Below, one piece after another: positions 7,901-12,238 of a stretch of DNA of 12,238 nucleotides. The translations under genes and the position numbers were made by a program. The DNA lies in the NCBI GenBank assembly GCA_035550715.1, contig DASZOP010000196.1, forward strand, positions 1 through 12,238, in the 5' to 3' direction. Numbering within the stretch: the first letter of the stretch is position 1; every line of letters starts with the position of its first letter. The stretch is from DASRVA01 sp035550715 (lineage in GTDB: Bacteria > Gemmatimonadota > Gemmatimonadetes > JACCXV01 > JAHWKZ01). The notes below the pieces were generated by a model, which saw nothing but the letters and a program-made list of their open reading frames with translations, made no database searches and was not told the origin of the DNA.

Positions 7901-10759
7901 CAGCGTGACCGACGGCCACATCCGGCCGTAGGCCTGACTGAGGGTCCGCGACACGCCCCGCCCCCCCTGGGCCGCCGTCACCCACTCGAGCAGGTGCCGG
8001 CGGCTCGCGTACATCCGGTACAACGTGCGCACGATCGCGTCGACCATGAGAACGGCGCGGTTGGCCAGGAACACGACCGCCAACCCGACCTGGGCGGCCG
8101 CCGTCACCGCGTCGGCCCCGATCGACCTCAGGTGGCTGCGCTTGGCGATGCCGCGGCGCTGCGGTACGAGCCCGGTCAGGACGGGTACCGCAGCCGGCAT
8201 CGCCAGCGTCGCCGCCACGAACGCGGTCCAGAGGAGCGGCGACACCGGCAGCAGCGCCCACCCCGCGACCAGCAGGAGCATGGTCGATGGCGGCGAGAGG
8301 GTTCGGCGCAGGTTGTCCATCATCTTCCAGCGGCTGATCAGCGACAGCGAGTTCGGAGGACGACCGTTCGTGGCGGGCGCCTGGCCCAGGATCCAAGGGA
8401 GGAGCTGCCAGTCGCCGCGCGCCCAGCGATGGACGCGGCGGGCGTTGGTCTCGTAGTGGGTCGGGAACTCGTCGAAGACCTCGACGTCGGTGATCAGGCC
8501 GGTACGGACGAACGACCCCTCGAACAGATCGTGGCTCAGCAGGGCGTTTTCGGGCACGCGGCCCTCCAGAACGTCCCGAAACGCATCGACGTCGTAGATG
8601 CCCTTGCCCACGTACGAAGCCTCGCCGAACAGGTCCTGGTAGACATCCGAGACGGCGGCCACGTAGGGATCGAGCCCCGTCGGGCCCGACCAGATCCGGT
8701 GATACAGCGTGACCTCGTCCGCGGCCGGCAGGAGGGGCGTTACGCGCGGCTGGAGGATCCCGTATCCGCGGCCGACCTTCTTTCGCGCGGGATCTATCCA
8801 TGGCCGGTTCAGCGGGTGGGACATCGCCCCCACCAGCTTCTCCCCCGTCTCGAGGGGCAGCCGGGTGTCGGCGTCCAGCGTCAGGACGTACCGGACGTGG
8901 GCGGGAATGTCGGTCAGCCCGTCCGCGCGCAGGACGAAGGTCGTGTCACGATCGCCCCGCAGGAGGCGGTTGAGCTCCTCGATCTTGCCGCGCTTGCGCT
9001 CCCACCCCATCCACACGCCCTCGACCGGATTCCAGAGCCGGCGGCGGTGCAGGAGGAGGAATCGCGGCCCGCCGTCCGGTCGGGGACCGTAGCGGTCGTT
9101 GAGGGCCCCGACTCCTCGCGCGGCCACTGCCAGGAGGCGGTCGTCCGCGGGCAGACTTTCGCTGTCGGCGTCCCGCCAGTCGCTCAGGAGCGAGTACGCG
9201 ATGTGGCCCCGGGCGGTCGCGAGAAAGTGACGTTCGAGCCGCTCCACCTGGGCGTTCACCCCCTCCTCGTCGGTGAGGAGGGTGGGGACGGCGACCAGCG
9301 TGCAGCTGGACTCGGGGACGCCGGACCGGAAATCCAGCTTGGGGAGCCGCCGCGGCTCGAGGAGCTCGCTCACGTCCCGCTGCACCACCGCGATGGCGAG
9401 GTCGGTCGCCGGGATGAGCGACAGCGCCGCGAGGAAGACGAGGACGGTCGAGCCCGTCCCGAGGCCCGCCAGGTAGACGATCAAGAGCGCCACCAGGAGT
9501 GCGCTCACCATGGCGATCGTCCCCAGATAGCCTGGAGTGGCCGCCGCCAGGTACCCGCGCCTCAGCCAGGTCGAGACCGGCGGTCGGTACCCGAGAGCCT
9601 TCTCGAATCCCCGTCTCCCGCCACGGATCAGCCAGTACCCGACGTGGCGGCGGACCGCCCCCTCCTCCGTCTCCGCGGATTCGAGCGTCGCGAGCTCGAG
9701 CGCGCGCTCCGCCACCGCCAGCTCGGCCAGGCTCGATCCTCGCGCCAGCTCCTCGACCGCGTGCCGGTAGGTGTCACGGGTGGCAAAGTCCATGTGCGGG
9801 TAGATGCGCGTCGGATCGCGTCGGAGGGCCCGCTCGACCAGGCTCACGCTCTCGAAGAACTCGCGCCACTCGTAGGCGGCGACCTGCCGCAGGCTGGTGA
9901 ACACGTTGACGACGGTGGCGTGCGCGGCGAGCTGATTCATGTGCTCCGCCCGCACGGTCTCCTCTGACGTCGTCCCGCTCTCGGTGAGCCGTTCCTCCAG
10001 CCATCCGAGGGCGGGCATGACCGCCGGGTCGCTCTCGCGCAGCCGCTGCACGAGCGCGACCGCGAACGGACTGTCCAGGGGTCGTTCCCCGTACGGCTCG
10101 AGGACTTCGAGAACGTCATCGGGATCATGACCGGTCGCCTCCAGGAGGCGGTCGGCGAGGGCGTTGGCCTCGACCCGCGCGTCCCGCGAGCGCACGATCT
10201 GTTCGGAGATGCGGCGCAGGTTCTCGATGAGGACGAGCCGCAGGACGATCGGCACGGCCCACAGCTCGCCCATCGTGAGCGGGGTCGGCTCCTGATACGC
10301 GCGCACGAAGCGCTCGAGGAGATGCGAGTCGAAGCGGCTGTCGGTATGGGCGACGAACGCCCAGGTCATGCCGTACACGCGGGGCGCGTCGGCAAGGTGG
10401 CCGGCGGCGATCTTGGGAAGCTCCCGGTAGTAGTCGCCGGGAAGGGAGTCCCGGATCAGCCGGACCTGGTCGTCCACCAGGAAGAAGTTGTCGATCAGCC
10501 ACTCGGCGGCCGGCGGGATCGCCTCGTCACGGCGGACGGCCTCGGTGAGCGAGCGGTAGCAGCGGCGCAGGACTCGGGCGTTGTCCTCGAGGCGGGCGAG
10601 GAGGGGGGCCCCGCGGCGCTTCTCCCGGCTCGTGAGGTGCGCCTCGGCGAGCGAGCGGGCATGCTGCTCGAGCCTCTCGACCCCGAAGATCTCCGAGCGG
10701 ATCGGCTCGGTCTCGTCGGTCGAGGCGGCAATCAGCGGGAACGACAGCCGGCTGATCAT
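1931..10759 (-). CDS. ndvB: Cyclic beta-1,2-glucan synthase (GT84 plus GH94, NdvB/ChvB type)
   Basis: 2942 residues, in the usual size range for NdvB/ChvB/Cgs. Known members start, extend and cyclise beta-1,2-glucan on themselves from UDP-glucose at the inner membrane; the GH94 part trims chain length by phosphorolysis. Visible order: N-terminal soluble region with EPIRSEIFGVERLEQHA (about 19-35); two membrane helices (about 411-460); GT84 domain with DAD at 629-631, HDLFEG (Asp744) and RVHRW at 775-779, matching the DxD, acidic and (Q/R)xxRW motifs; several membrane helices (about 825-990); glucoamylase-like region with VDSGNLAGHL (about 1115), an Ala-rich helical insert, WGVSESAYNARD (about 1475) and THHQGMTIAAI (about 1575); two GH94-type N-terminal beta-sandwich domains (from about 1660 and 2148); GH94 catalytic barrel with GFRDQLQD (about 2480), HWWHPPTGKG (about 2513) and GTGDWNDGMN (Asp2612 and Asp2615). 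ATG 10759 is the first ATG and leaves 18 residues before the conserved block; no good ribosome-binding site precedes it. The frame stays open to a TTG at 10876. No NdvA exporter is nearby. Confidence 0.95.
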   Translation of the reverse strand: MISRLSFPLIAASTDETEPIRSEIFGVERLEQHARSLAEAHLTSREKRRGAPLLARLEDNARVLRRCYRSLTEAVRRDEAIPPAAEWLIDNFFLVDDQVRLIRDSLPGDYYRELPKIAAGHLADAPRVYGMTWAFVAHTDSRFDSHLLERFVRAYQEPTPLTMGELWAVPIVLRLVLIENLRRISEQIVRSRDARVEANALADRLLEATGHDPDDVLEVLEPYGERPLDSPFAVALVQRLRESDPAVMPALGWLEERLTESGTTSEETVRAEHMNQLAAHATVVNVFTSLRQVAAYEWREFFESVSLVERALRRDPTRIYPHMDFATRDTYRHAVEELARGSSLAELAVAERALELATLESAETEEGAVRRHVGYWLIRGGRRGFEKALGYRPPVSTWLRRGYLAAATPGYLGTIAMVSALLVALLIVYLAGLGTGSTVLVFLAALSLIPATDLAIAVVQRDVSELLEPRRLPKLDFRSGVPESSCTLVAVPTLLTDEEGVNAQVERLERHFLATARGHIAYSLLSDWRDADSESLPADDRLLAVAARGVGALNDRYGPRPDGGPRFLLLHRRRLWNPVEGVWMGWERKRGKIEELNRLLRGDRDTTFVLRADGLTDIPAHVRYVLTLDADTRLPLETGEKLVGAMSHPLNRPWIDPARKKVGRGYGILQPRVTPLLPAADEVTLYHRIWSGPTGLDPYVAAVSDVYQDLFGEASYVGKGIYDVDAFRDVLEGRVPENALLSHDLFEGSFVRTGLITDVEVFDEFPTHYETNARRVHRWARGDWQLLPWILGQAPATNGRPPNSLSLISRWKMMDNLRRTLSPPSTMLLLVAGWALLPVSPLLWTAFVAATLAMPAAVPVLTGLVPQRRGIAKRSHLRSIGADAVTAAAQVGLAVVFLANRAVLMVDAIVRTLYRMYASRRHLLEWVTAAQGGRGVSRTLSQAYGRMWPSVTLALGVLALLLPVRRVAAFEAVPILALWIVAPAVALWLSRPLKDPALESLDADAIAALRRLARRTWRFFEDFVDEDDGWLPPDNLQVDPEPVVAHRTSPTNIGMYLLSTLAAHDFGWIGTAGMAARVERTFETMQRLERHAGHLYNWYDTRSLQPLEPRYVSTVDSGNLAGHLLVVWKGCRELVRRPILGAGARHGIEDAYLLAREAAGTTAQALRTGMTVSRHDLEETLQVLGEALAEDPGTPADWAALLDRVEDAAATLSDVAEVLVEESAAGAAELRAWSTRVADAAASHRGDLRAVAPWGEMLAGDVPAWLVADPERRERWERVGEVLSVIPSPAAVNLIARTAETELAELDQALRESGDFEVEAARRWLEALRATVRRGRETAAGLVDRLNELAGAADRWVEETDFRILYDNDRELFAIGYRPLEGRLDNAYYDLLATEARLASFVAIAKGDVPVEHWFRLGRPVTPMGRDAALISWSGSMFEYVMPYLVLKAPAGTLLDRTQRLVVRRQIQYGAERGIPWGVSESAYNARDLAFTYQYSHFGIPGLGLTRGLSEDLVVAPYATALAAMIEPRPAVRNLERLAALGAAGIYGFYEALDFTPVRLPKDQQFEIVRAYMTHHQGMTIAAIDNVVNGGILRDRFHEVPMIGAAELMLQERIPRDVAVARPRSEEVKSARHVREIVPPAIRRFRTPHTPVPRTHVLSNGRYSVMVTNAGSGYSRHLDRAVTRWREDPTRDGWGQWLYLRDTTSGEVWSAGYQPTASEPEHYEVLFSEDRAEIHRLDNAIWTSLEVIVAPEDDGELRRLTIKNLGARPREIEVTSYAELVLAPPAADDAHPAFQNLFVQTEFVPALDAIIATRRPREGDEPEVWAAHVVAVAGGETVGTLQCETDRARFLDRGHGVRRPSCVFEGRPLSNTTGSVLDPILSLRRTVRLQSGESARLTFSTLVAESRDQALGLVDKYGEPATFEREAALAWTQGQVQLQHLGIEADEAHLFQRLASRILYLDPVLRPASSAISVNEGGQEALWGFGISGDRPVVLVRIDHLRDREIVRHLIRAHEYWGMKGIAVDVVILNEHPHTYAEELQDWLERSVRVSQSTVRHEAHGAHGEIFILRGDQISESDRLLLRAVARAVLLSHHGSLAEQLEAALREDGEAAPPPRPRVRPPGVSLPPPRPRLSFFNGLGGFAEAGREYVIILGEGQWTPAPWINVIANPSFGFQVSEAGAGFTWAVNSRENRLTPWSNDPVTDPSGEALYLRDEESGAIWTPTPLPIRQSTPYQVAHGQGYTRFEVQCHEVATRLVQYVPIDDPVKISRLTLRNLSDRPRRLSVTAYVEWVLGVQRDKSAPMVVTAMDEETRALTARNRWNQVYAERVAFADLRGQQDEWTADRAEVLGRNGTLHHPAAVVTGRPLSGRVGTGWDPCGALRRHLTLPPGVAVEVVFLLGQGDDLEHARRLIAHYRTADLDAVLKAVETWWEDVLGALQVRTPDYSMSIMLNRWLLYQALSCRTWARSAFYQSGGAYGFRDQLQDVAALVVARREIVREHLLRAAAHQFEEGDVLHWWHPPTGKGVRTRITDDRAWLPLTLLHYLAVTGDEEILDEEIPFLMGEPLAEGEHERYFVPEVSGQAGSLYEHCARALDVSLGLGPHELPLIGTGDWNDGMNRVGEGGRGESVWLAWFLLLTLDGFAGLAARRGDARRVERWRAFTDQVRAALEENGWDGDWYRRAYFDDGTPLGSATNEECRIDSIAQSWAVLSGVAPRDRAAHAMKAVEQYLVRRGDGLVLLFTPPFDRTPLDPGYIKGYVPGIRENGGQYTHAAIWSVIAFAELGDGDKAAELFSILNPINHASTRAGIHRYKVEPYVAVADVYAEPPHVGRGGWTWYTGSAGWMYRAGVEWILGFRLRGSNLHFDPCIPRNWSGFEVSFRYHSSRYEIEVVNPSGAMRGIREVRVDGEEIRWQGGGEVADPGGAVIPLQDDGRAHQIQVVLG

Positions 10760-11066
10760 GAGATCGTACGGCCCGACGACAGGGTGGTCTTCTCCCTGTT
10801 GGGGGGACGAAGGCGAACAGTACGACGGAAGATGAACCGCCGGATCAAGATGGCGCCGGACCACACAGCGTGGCAACGCGGCTGGTCACCGGGCCGCGAT
10901 CCAGGGCGATCAGGTCGTTACGGTGGAACCCTTCTGGCGCTGAATCAATGGACGACGGGTCAAGACCAAGGCGCGCGACCGAGGCCTCGCGAGGCGTACC
11001 GCAAAGTACGCGGGAGCGGGGCCGAGGACGCGCAACGCAGGTATGGACCCGTTTTCATCGACCGAA
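10760..11066 (-). other. Leader region between tRNA-Ser(CGA) and the glucan synthase gene
   Basis: 307 bases with no convincing gene. The synthase frame extends 39 codons into it (to TTG 10876), but that stretch looks unlike the family N-terminus. A TTGACC hexamer on the minus strand (10963-10958) could be a -35 box, but no acceptable -10 lies 16-18 bases downstream. A GGGAGAA motif near 10797 resembles a ribosome-binding site but has no start at proper spacing. The palindromes at 10981-11011 are the only strong structure. Confidence 0.5.
10981..11011. repeat. Cluster of nested perfect palindromes
   Basis: GAGGCCTC (10981-10988) is a perfect 8-base palindrome, and GCCTCGCGAGGC (10984-10995) is a perfect 12-base palindrome overlapping it. 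The inverted repeat GCGTAC-CGCAAA-GTACGC (10994-11011) follows, sharing two bases. In RNA the last forms a 6-bp hairpin with a 6-base loop. It lies about 235 bases before the glucan synthase start and 56 bases after the tRNA-Ser(CGA) CCA. It may be a terminator without a T-tract, a regulator site or an RNA processing site. Confidence 0.45.
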
Positions 11067-11157
11067 TGGCGGAGGGGGTGGGATTCGAACCCACGATACG
11101 CTATTCACGTATACCGGTTTTCGAGACCGGCGCCTTCAACCGCTCGGCCACCCCTCC
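11067..11157 (-). tRNA. tRNA-Ser (anticodon CGA)
   Basis: On the minus strand GGAGGGG (11157-11151) pairs with CCCCTCC (11077-11071), then discriminator G and an encoded CCA (11069-11067). The anticodon stem CCGGT/ACCGG holds loop CTCGAAA, giving anticodon CGA, which reads UCG. A long variable arm (ATACG pairing with CGTAT) shows class II tRNA-Ser. The T-arm is GTGGG-TTCGAAT-CCCAC. It lies 72 bases downstream of tadA on the same strand. Confidence 0.96.
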
Positions 11158-11171
11158 GGTCCGTCCTGACG

Positions 11172-11200
11172 AAGCTCGCATCGGCCGTGGCCGATTTCAA
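11172..11200 (-). promoter_or_regulatory. Weak promoter candidate for tRNA-Ser(CGA) with a palindrome in its spacer
   Basis: On the minus strand TTGAAA (11200-11195) could be a -35 box. At a 17-base spacing lies GAGCTT (11177-11172), a poor -10 match (2 of 6), 14 bases before the tRNA 5' end. The spacing fits but the -10 does not, so the tRNA may instead be read through from tadA. The spacer is nearly filled by the perfect inverted repeat ATCGGCC-GT-GGCCGAT (11180-11195). Confidence 0.25.
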
Positions 11201-11227
11201 CCGCCCGTTGCGGCGGGTGGCGCCACC
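11180..11227. repeat. Three inverted repeats between tadA and tRNA-Ser(CGA)
   Basis: ATCGGCC-GT-GGCCGAT (11180-11195) is a perfect 7-bp inverted repeat. CCGCC-CGTTGC-GGCGG (11201-11216) is a 5-bp hairpin. GGTGGCGCCACC (11216-11227) is a perfect 12-base palindrome. They fill most of the 72-base gap and begin 2 bases after the tadA stop. They could end tadA transcription, act as operators for the tRNA promoter, or lie in the 5' leader of the plus-strand small gene at 11245. Confidence 0.45.
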
Positions 11228-11229
11228 GA

Positions 11230-11823
11230 TCAGGTTTGGGCGCCGTGCTCTGGACCGCCCTCGTCGTCCTGCTGATCCTGTGGCTCCTTGCCCTCCTGCT
11301 CGGAGCGGGCCGGTGGATCTACGTCCTGCCGGTGCTGATGGCGTGTCTGCTCTCGTACCGGCTCCTCGTGCCGCGACGGCGCCGTTGGTGAAGCGCCGCG
11401 CCGGCCGCGGAAGAACCCCCGGAGGAGCTCCCCGGCCTGTCGAGCGGCCACCCCGCGGACGACCTCGATCCGGTGGTTGAGACGCGGATCCTCGACCAGG
11501 TTGTTCAGGCTGCCGCACATGCCCGCCTTGGGATCGTCGGCGCCGAAGACCAGCCGCTCGATCCGCGCCAGCACCAACGCTCCGGCGCACATCGCGCACG
11601 GCTCCAGGGTGACGTACAGCGTGGCCCCGGTCAGACGCCACGACCCGAGCCTCCCCGCGGCCTCGCGGAGGGCGAGGATCTCGGCGTGCGCGGTCGGGTC
11701 CTGCAGGGCTTCGGTGCGGTTGGCTCCCTGCCCCACGATCTCCCCGTCCAGGACGACCACGGCTCCGACCGGCACCTCCCCGCGAGCGGCCGCCTGGCCG
11801 GCCAGGTCGAGCGCGACCTCCAT
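11230..11823 (-). CDS. tadA: tRNA adenosine(34) deaminase TadA, with an extended C-terminal tail
   Basis: 197 residues. TadA is a zinc-dependent dimeric deaminase that converts A34 of tRNA-Arg(ACG) to inosine in the cytoplasm, so one tRNA reads CGU, CGC and CGA. Visible motifs: EVPVGAVVV (16-24), HAE (His46 zinc ligand, Glu48 proton shuttle), PCAMC (Cys76 and Cys79 zinc ligands), and the core end GELLRGFFRGRR (131-142). Family members usually end near this point. Here about 55 hydrophilic residues rich in Gln, Glu, Asp, His and Arg follow, read antisense to a small membrane-protein gene at 11245-11391. ATG 11823 is chosen because the frame upstream runs through the tRNA-Arg gene. No clear ribosome-binding site precedes it, and an out-of-frame ATG sits at 11834. 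Codons for HW just before Met1 resemble the YWM of E. coli TadA, so a slightly earlier non-standard start cannot be excluded. Confidence 0.93.
   Translation of the reverse strand: MEVALDLAGQAAARGEVPVGAVVVLDGEIVGQGANRTEALQDPTAHAEILALREAAGRLGSWRLTGATLYVTLEPCAMCAGALVLARIERLVFGADDPKAGMCGSLNNLVEDPRLNHRIEVVRGVAARQAGELLRGFFRGRRGASPTAPSRHEEPVREQTRHQHRQDVDPPARSEQEGKEPQDQQDDEGGPEHGAQT
11245..11391 (+). CDS. Small two-helix membrane protein, lmo0937/DUF5670-like
   Basis: A 48-residue protein, the only plus-strand gene I support here. GTG at 11245 gives MLWTALVVLLILWLLALLL, closely matching the MLWT-hydrophobic start of the lmo0937 family of small membrane proteins. A short GAGRW turn is followed by a second helix (about 25-41) and a basic tail PRRRRW. 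An in-frame TTG at 11236 would add three residues, but the family pattern favours the GTG. AGG at 11232-11234 is a weak ribosome-binding site. Function is unknown; members are often linked to stress or envelope contexts. It lies wholly antisense to the last 50 or so codons of tadA, with codons exactly opposite codons. The alternative is that it is only the hydrophobic complement of a real tadA tail, but the family match argues for a gene. Confidence 0.65.
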   Translation: MLWTALVVLLILWLLALLLGAGRWIYVLPVLMACLLSYRLLVPRRRRW

Positions 11824-11836
11824 CCAATGGGCATGG

Positions 11837-11913
11837 TGGTGCGCCCTGAGGGAGTCGAACCCCCAACCTTCAGATCCGTAGTCTGACGCTCTATCCAATT
11901 GAGCTAAGGGCGC
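11837..11913 (-). tRNA. tRNA-Arg (anticodon ACG)
   Basis: On the minus strand GCGCCCT (11913-11907) pairs with AGGGCGC (11847-11841), then discriminator A and an encoded CCA (11839-11837). The D-arm is GCTC/GAGC. The anticodon stem TCAGA/TCTGA holds loop CTACGGA, giving anticodon ACG. The T-arm is GGGGG-TTCGACT-CCCTC, where one pair is G-T. A34 of this tRNA is the standard bacterial substrate of TadA, whose gene starts 13 bases downstream on the same strand. Confidence 0.97.
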
Positions 11914-11921
11914 AGCCGGCG

Positions 11922-11940
11922 GGACCGGGAATATAGGTCC
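11922..11940. repeat. Inverted repeat around the -10 box of the tRNA-Arg promoter
   Basis: GGACC (11922-11926) and GGTCC (11936-11940) form a perfect 5-bp inverted repeat with a 9-base centre that holds the predicted -10 box. This geometry would suit an operator, but 5-bp arms are short in GC-rich DNA. Confidence 0.3.
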
Positions 11941-11958
11941 GGTGGCGGCGCCGGCCAA
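11930..11958 (-). promoter_or_regulatory. Sigma70-type promoter for tRNA-Arg(ACG)-tadA
   Basis: On the minus strand a -35 box TTGGCC (11958-11953, 4 of 6 to TTGACA) is followed by a 17-base spacer and a -10 box TATATT (11935-11930, 5 of 6 to TATAAT). This is the only AT-rich hexamer in an otherwise GC-rich gap. The tRNA 5' end lies 16 bases further on, so transcription would start only about 10 bases before the mature tRNA. The sequence after the -10 is GC-rich, as in stringently controlled stable-RNA promoters. It lies just after the stop codon of the upstream small gene. Confidence 0.55.
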
Positions 11959-11968
11959 TCTCGCGCGC

Positions 11969-12124
11969 TCACTCCTCTGGATCCGGCCAGCCGGAGTGGA
12001 GGTTCTTCTTGATCTGCCGGATCGTCCGCTGGAGATCCTTCGAACGGGACCCGAGCCGGAACAGCACGAAGAACAGCAGCGCCCAGAGAGCCGCGTACAG
12101 GAGCGCGAAGGCCGTCTCAGACAT
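11969..12124 (-). CDS. Small single-helix membrane protein, CcmD-like
   Basis: 51 residues, starting with ATG at 12124 behind a good GAGG ribosome-binding site 7 bases upstream. Residues 5-22 form one membrane helix (AFALLYAALWALLFFVLF). A basic amphipathic stretch follows (RSKDLQRTIRQIKKNL) and then an acidic end (PDPEE). A short N-terminus, a helix with a YAA-x-W motif and a charged helical tail resemble the alternate CcmD family of cytochrome c maturation, which helps the heme exporter complex in the cytoplasmic membrane. A small oxidase-associated subunit is another option. Its start overlaps the stop of the DUF420 gene by one base (TGATG), so the two are translationally coupled and probably share a respiratory-assembly role. 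Confidence 0.6.
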   Translation of the reverse strand: MSETAFALLYAALWALLFFVLFRLGSRSKDLQRTIRQIKKNLHSGWPDPEE

Positions 12125-12238
12125 CACCTTACCTCATCCGATGGAAACCATTGATACAACATCATATATATCAACACCCCCGTGATCGAGACGTAGAGCC
12201 AGAGGGGCCACGTCCAGCGGGCGATCGCGACGTGCGCG
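12124..12238 (-). CDS. DUF420 family membrane protein, C-terminus (partial)
   Basis: The last 38 residues are visible; the gene enters from the right edge. They include HVAIARWTWPLWLYVSITG, then a hydrophobic end (VLIYMMLYQWFP) and a short polar tail. The pattern H-x-x-IAR-x-T-x-P-x-WLYVS-x-TG-V with a terminal helix is characteristic of DUF420 proteins, small polytopic membrane proteins often encoded near cytochrome oxidase subunits, SCO-type copper chaperones and heme synthesis genes, and linked to oxidase assembly (CtaM in Firmicutes). The stop TGA shares its A with the ATG of the following small gene. Confidence 0.72.
   Translation of the reverse strand, partial: AHVAIARWTWPLWLYVSITGVLIYMMLYQWFPSDEVR

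Noticed and set aside
10760..10876. Extension of the glucan synthase frame to a TTG at 10876
   Set aside because: The 39 extra residues look unlike the family N-terminus, and the conserved block EPIRSEIFGVER is already inside the protein started at ATG 10759.
10935..10963. TTGACC as a -35 box for the glucan synthase
   Set aside because: No -10-like hexamer occurs 16-18 bases downstream; the sequence there is GCGCCA or similar.
1144..11392. Search for CRISPR arrays, insertion sequences and integrases
   Set aside because: No regularly spaced direct repeats, transposase or recombinase motifs were seen. Asn-rich repeats in the beta-helix gene are protein-fold repeats.
11824..11958. Extension of the tadA frame upstream to a TTG at 11958
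   Set aside because: The added stretch is a translation of the tRNA-Arg gene and its promoter. It is an artefact, and TadA homology starts at about ATG 11823.

Overview
This is a GC-rich bacterial window in which almost everything is transcribed from the minus strand. The base composition, a periplasm-type cyclic beta-glucan synthase, a probable exported beta-helix protein and a cytochrome-oxidase-assembly remnant suggest a Gram-negative-type, respiring bacterium. Nothing in the sequence fixes the phylum. All three tRNA genes carry an encoded CCA end. I see no transposase, integrase, CRISPR array or rRNA.

Layout in the direction of transcription (right to left). The right edge holds the C-terminus of a DUF420 membrane protein, with its stop overlapping the start of a 51-residue single-helix protein that resembles CcmD (11969-12124). 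Next come a good promoter (11930-11958), tRNA-Arg(ACG) (11837-11913) and, 13 bases later, tadA (11230-11823). TadA is the deaminase that converts A34 of exactly that tRNA to inosine. The 3' tail of tadA is overlapped completely by a plus-strand gene for a 48-residue membrane protein of the lmo0937 type (11245-11391), in codon-on-codon antisense register. After tRNA-Ser(CGA) (11067-11157) and about 300 bases of leader with palindromes comes an 8.8 kb gene for a GT84/GH94 cyclic beta-1,2-glucan synthase (1931-10759). A parallel beta-helix protein (396-1769), tRNA-Ser(GGA) (219-309) and the first 33 codons of a probable polytopic membrane protein, perhaps a GT39 glycosyltransferase (1-101), follow.

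Three functional blocks can be read: (i) respiratory assembly at the right edge; (ii) translation, with three tRNAs and a tRNA-modifying enzyme next to its own substrate; (iii) envelope polysaccharide, with a very large glucan synthase and a probable carbohydrate-active or surface beta-helix protein behind it. The glucan exporter NdvA/ChvA, often a neighbour of the synthase in rhizobia, is not in the window.

Most points of interest lie in the last 1.2 kb: the tRNA-Arg(ACG)-tadA pair, the nested antisense gene pair at the end of tadA, and a cluster of perfect palindromes around tRNA-Ser(CGA). The glucan synthase is ordinary in domain order and length for its family. The long plus-strand open frames opposite it are shadows.
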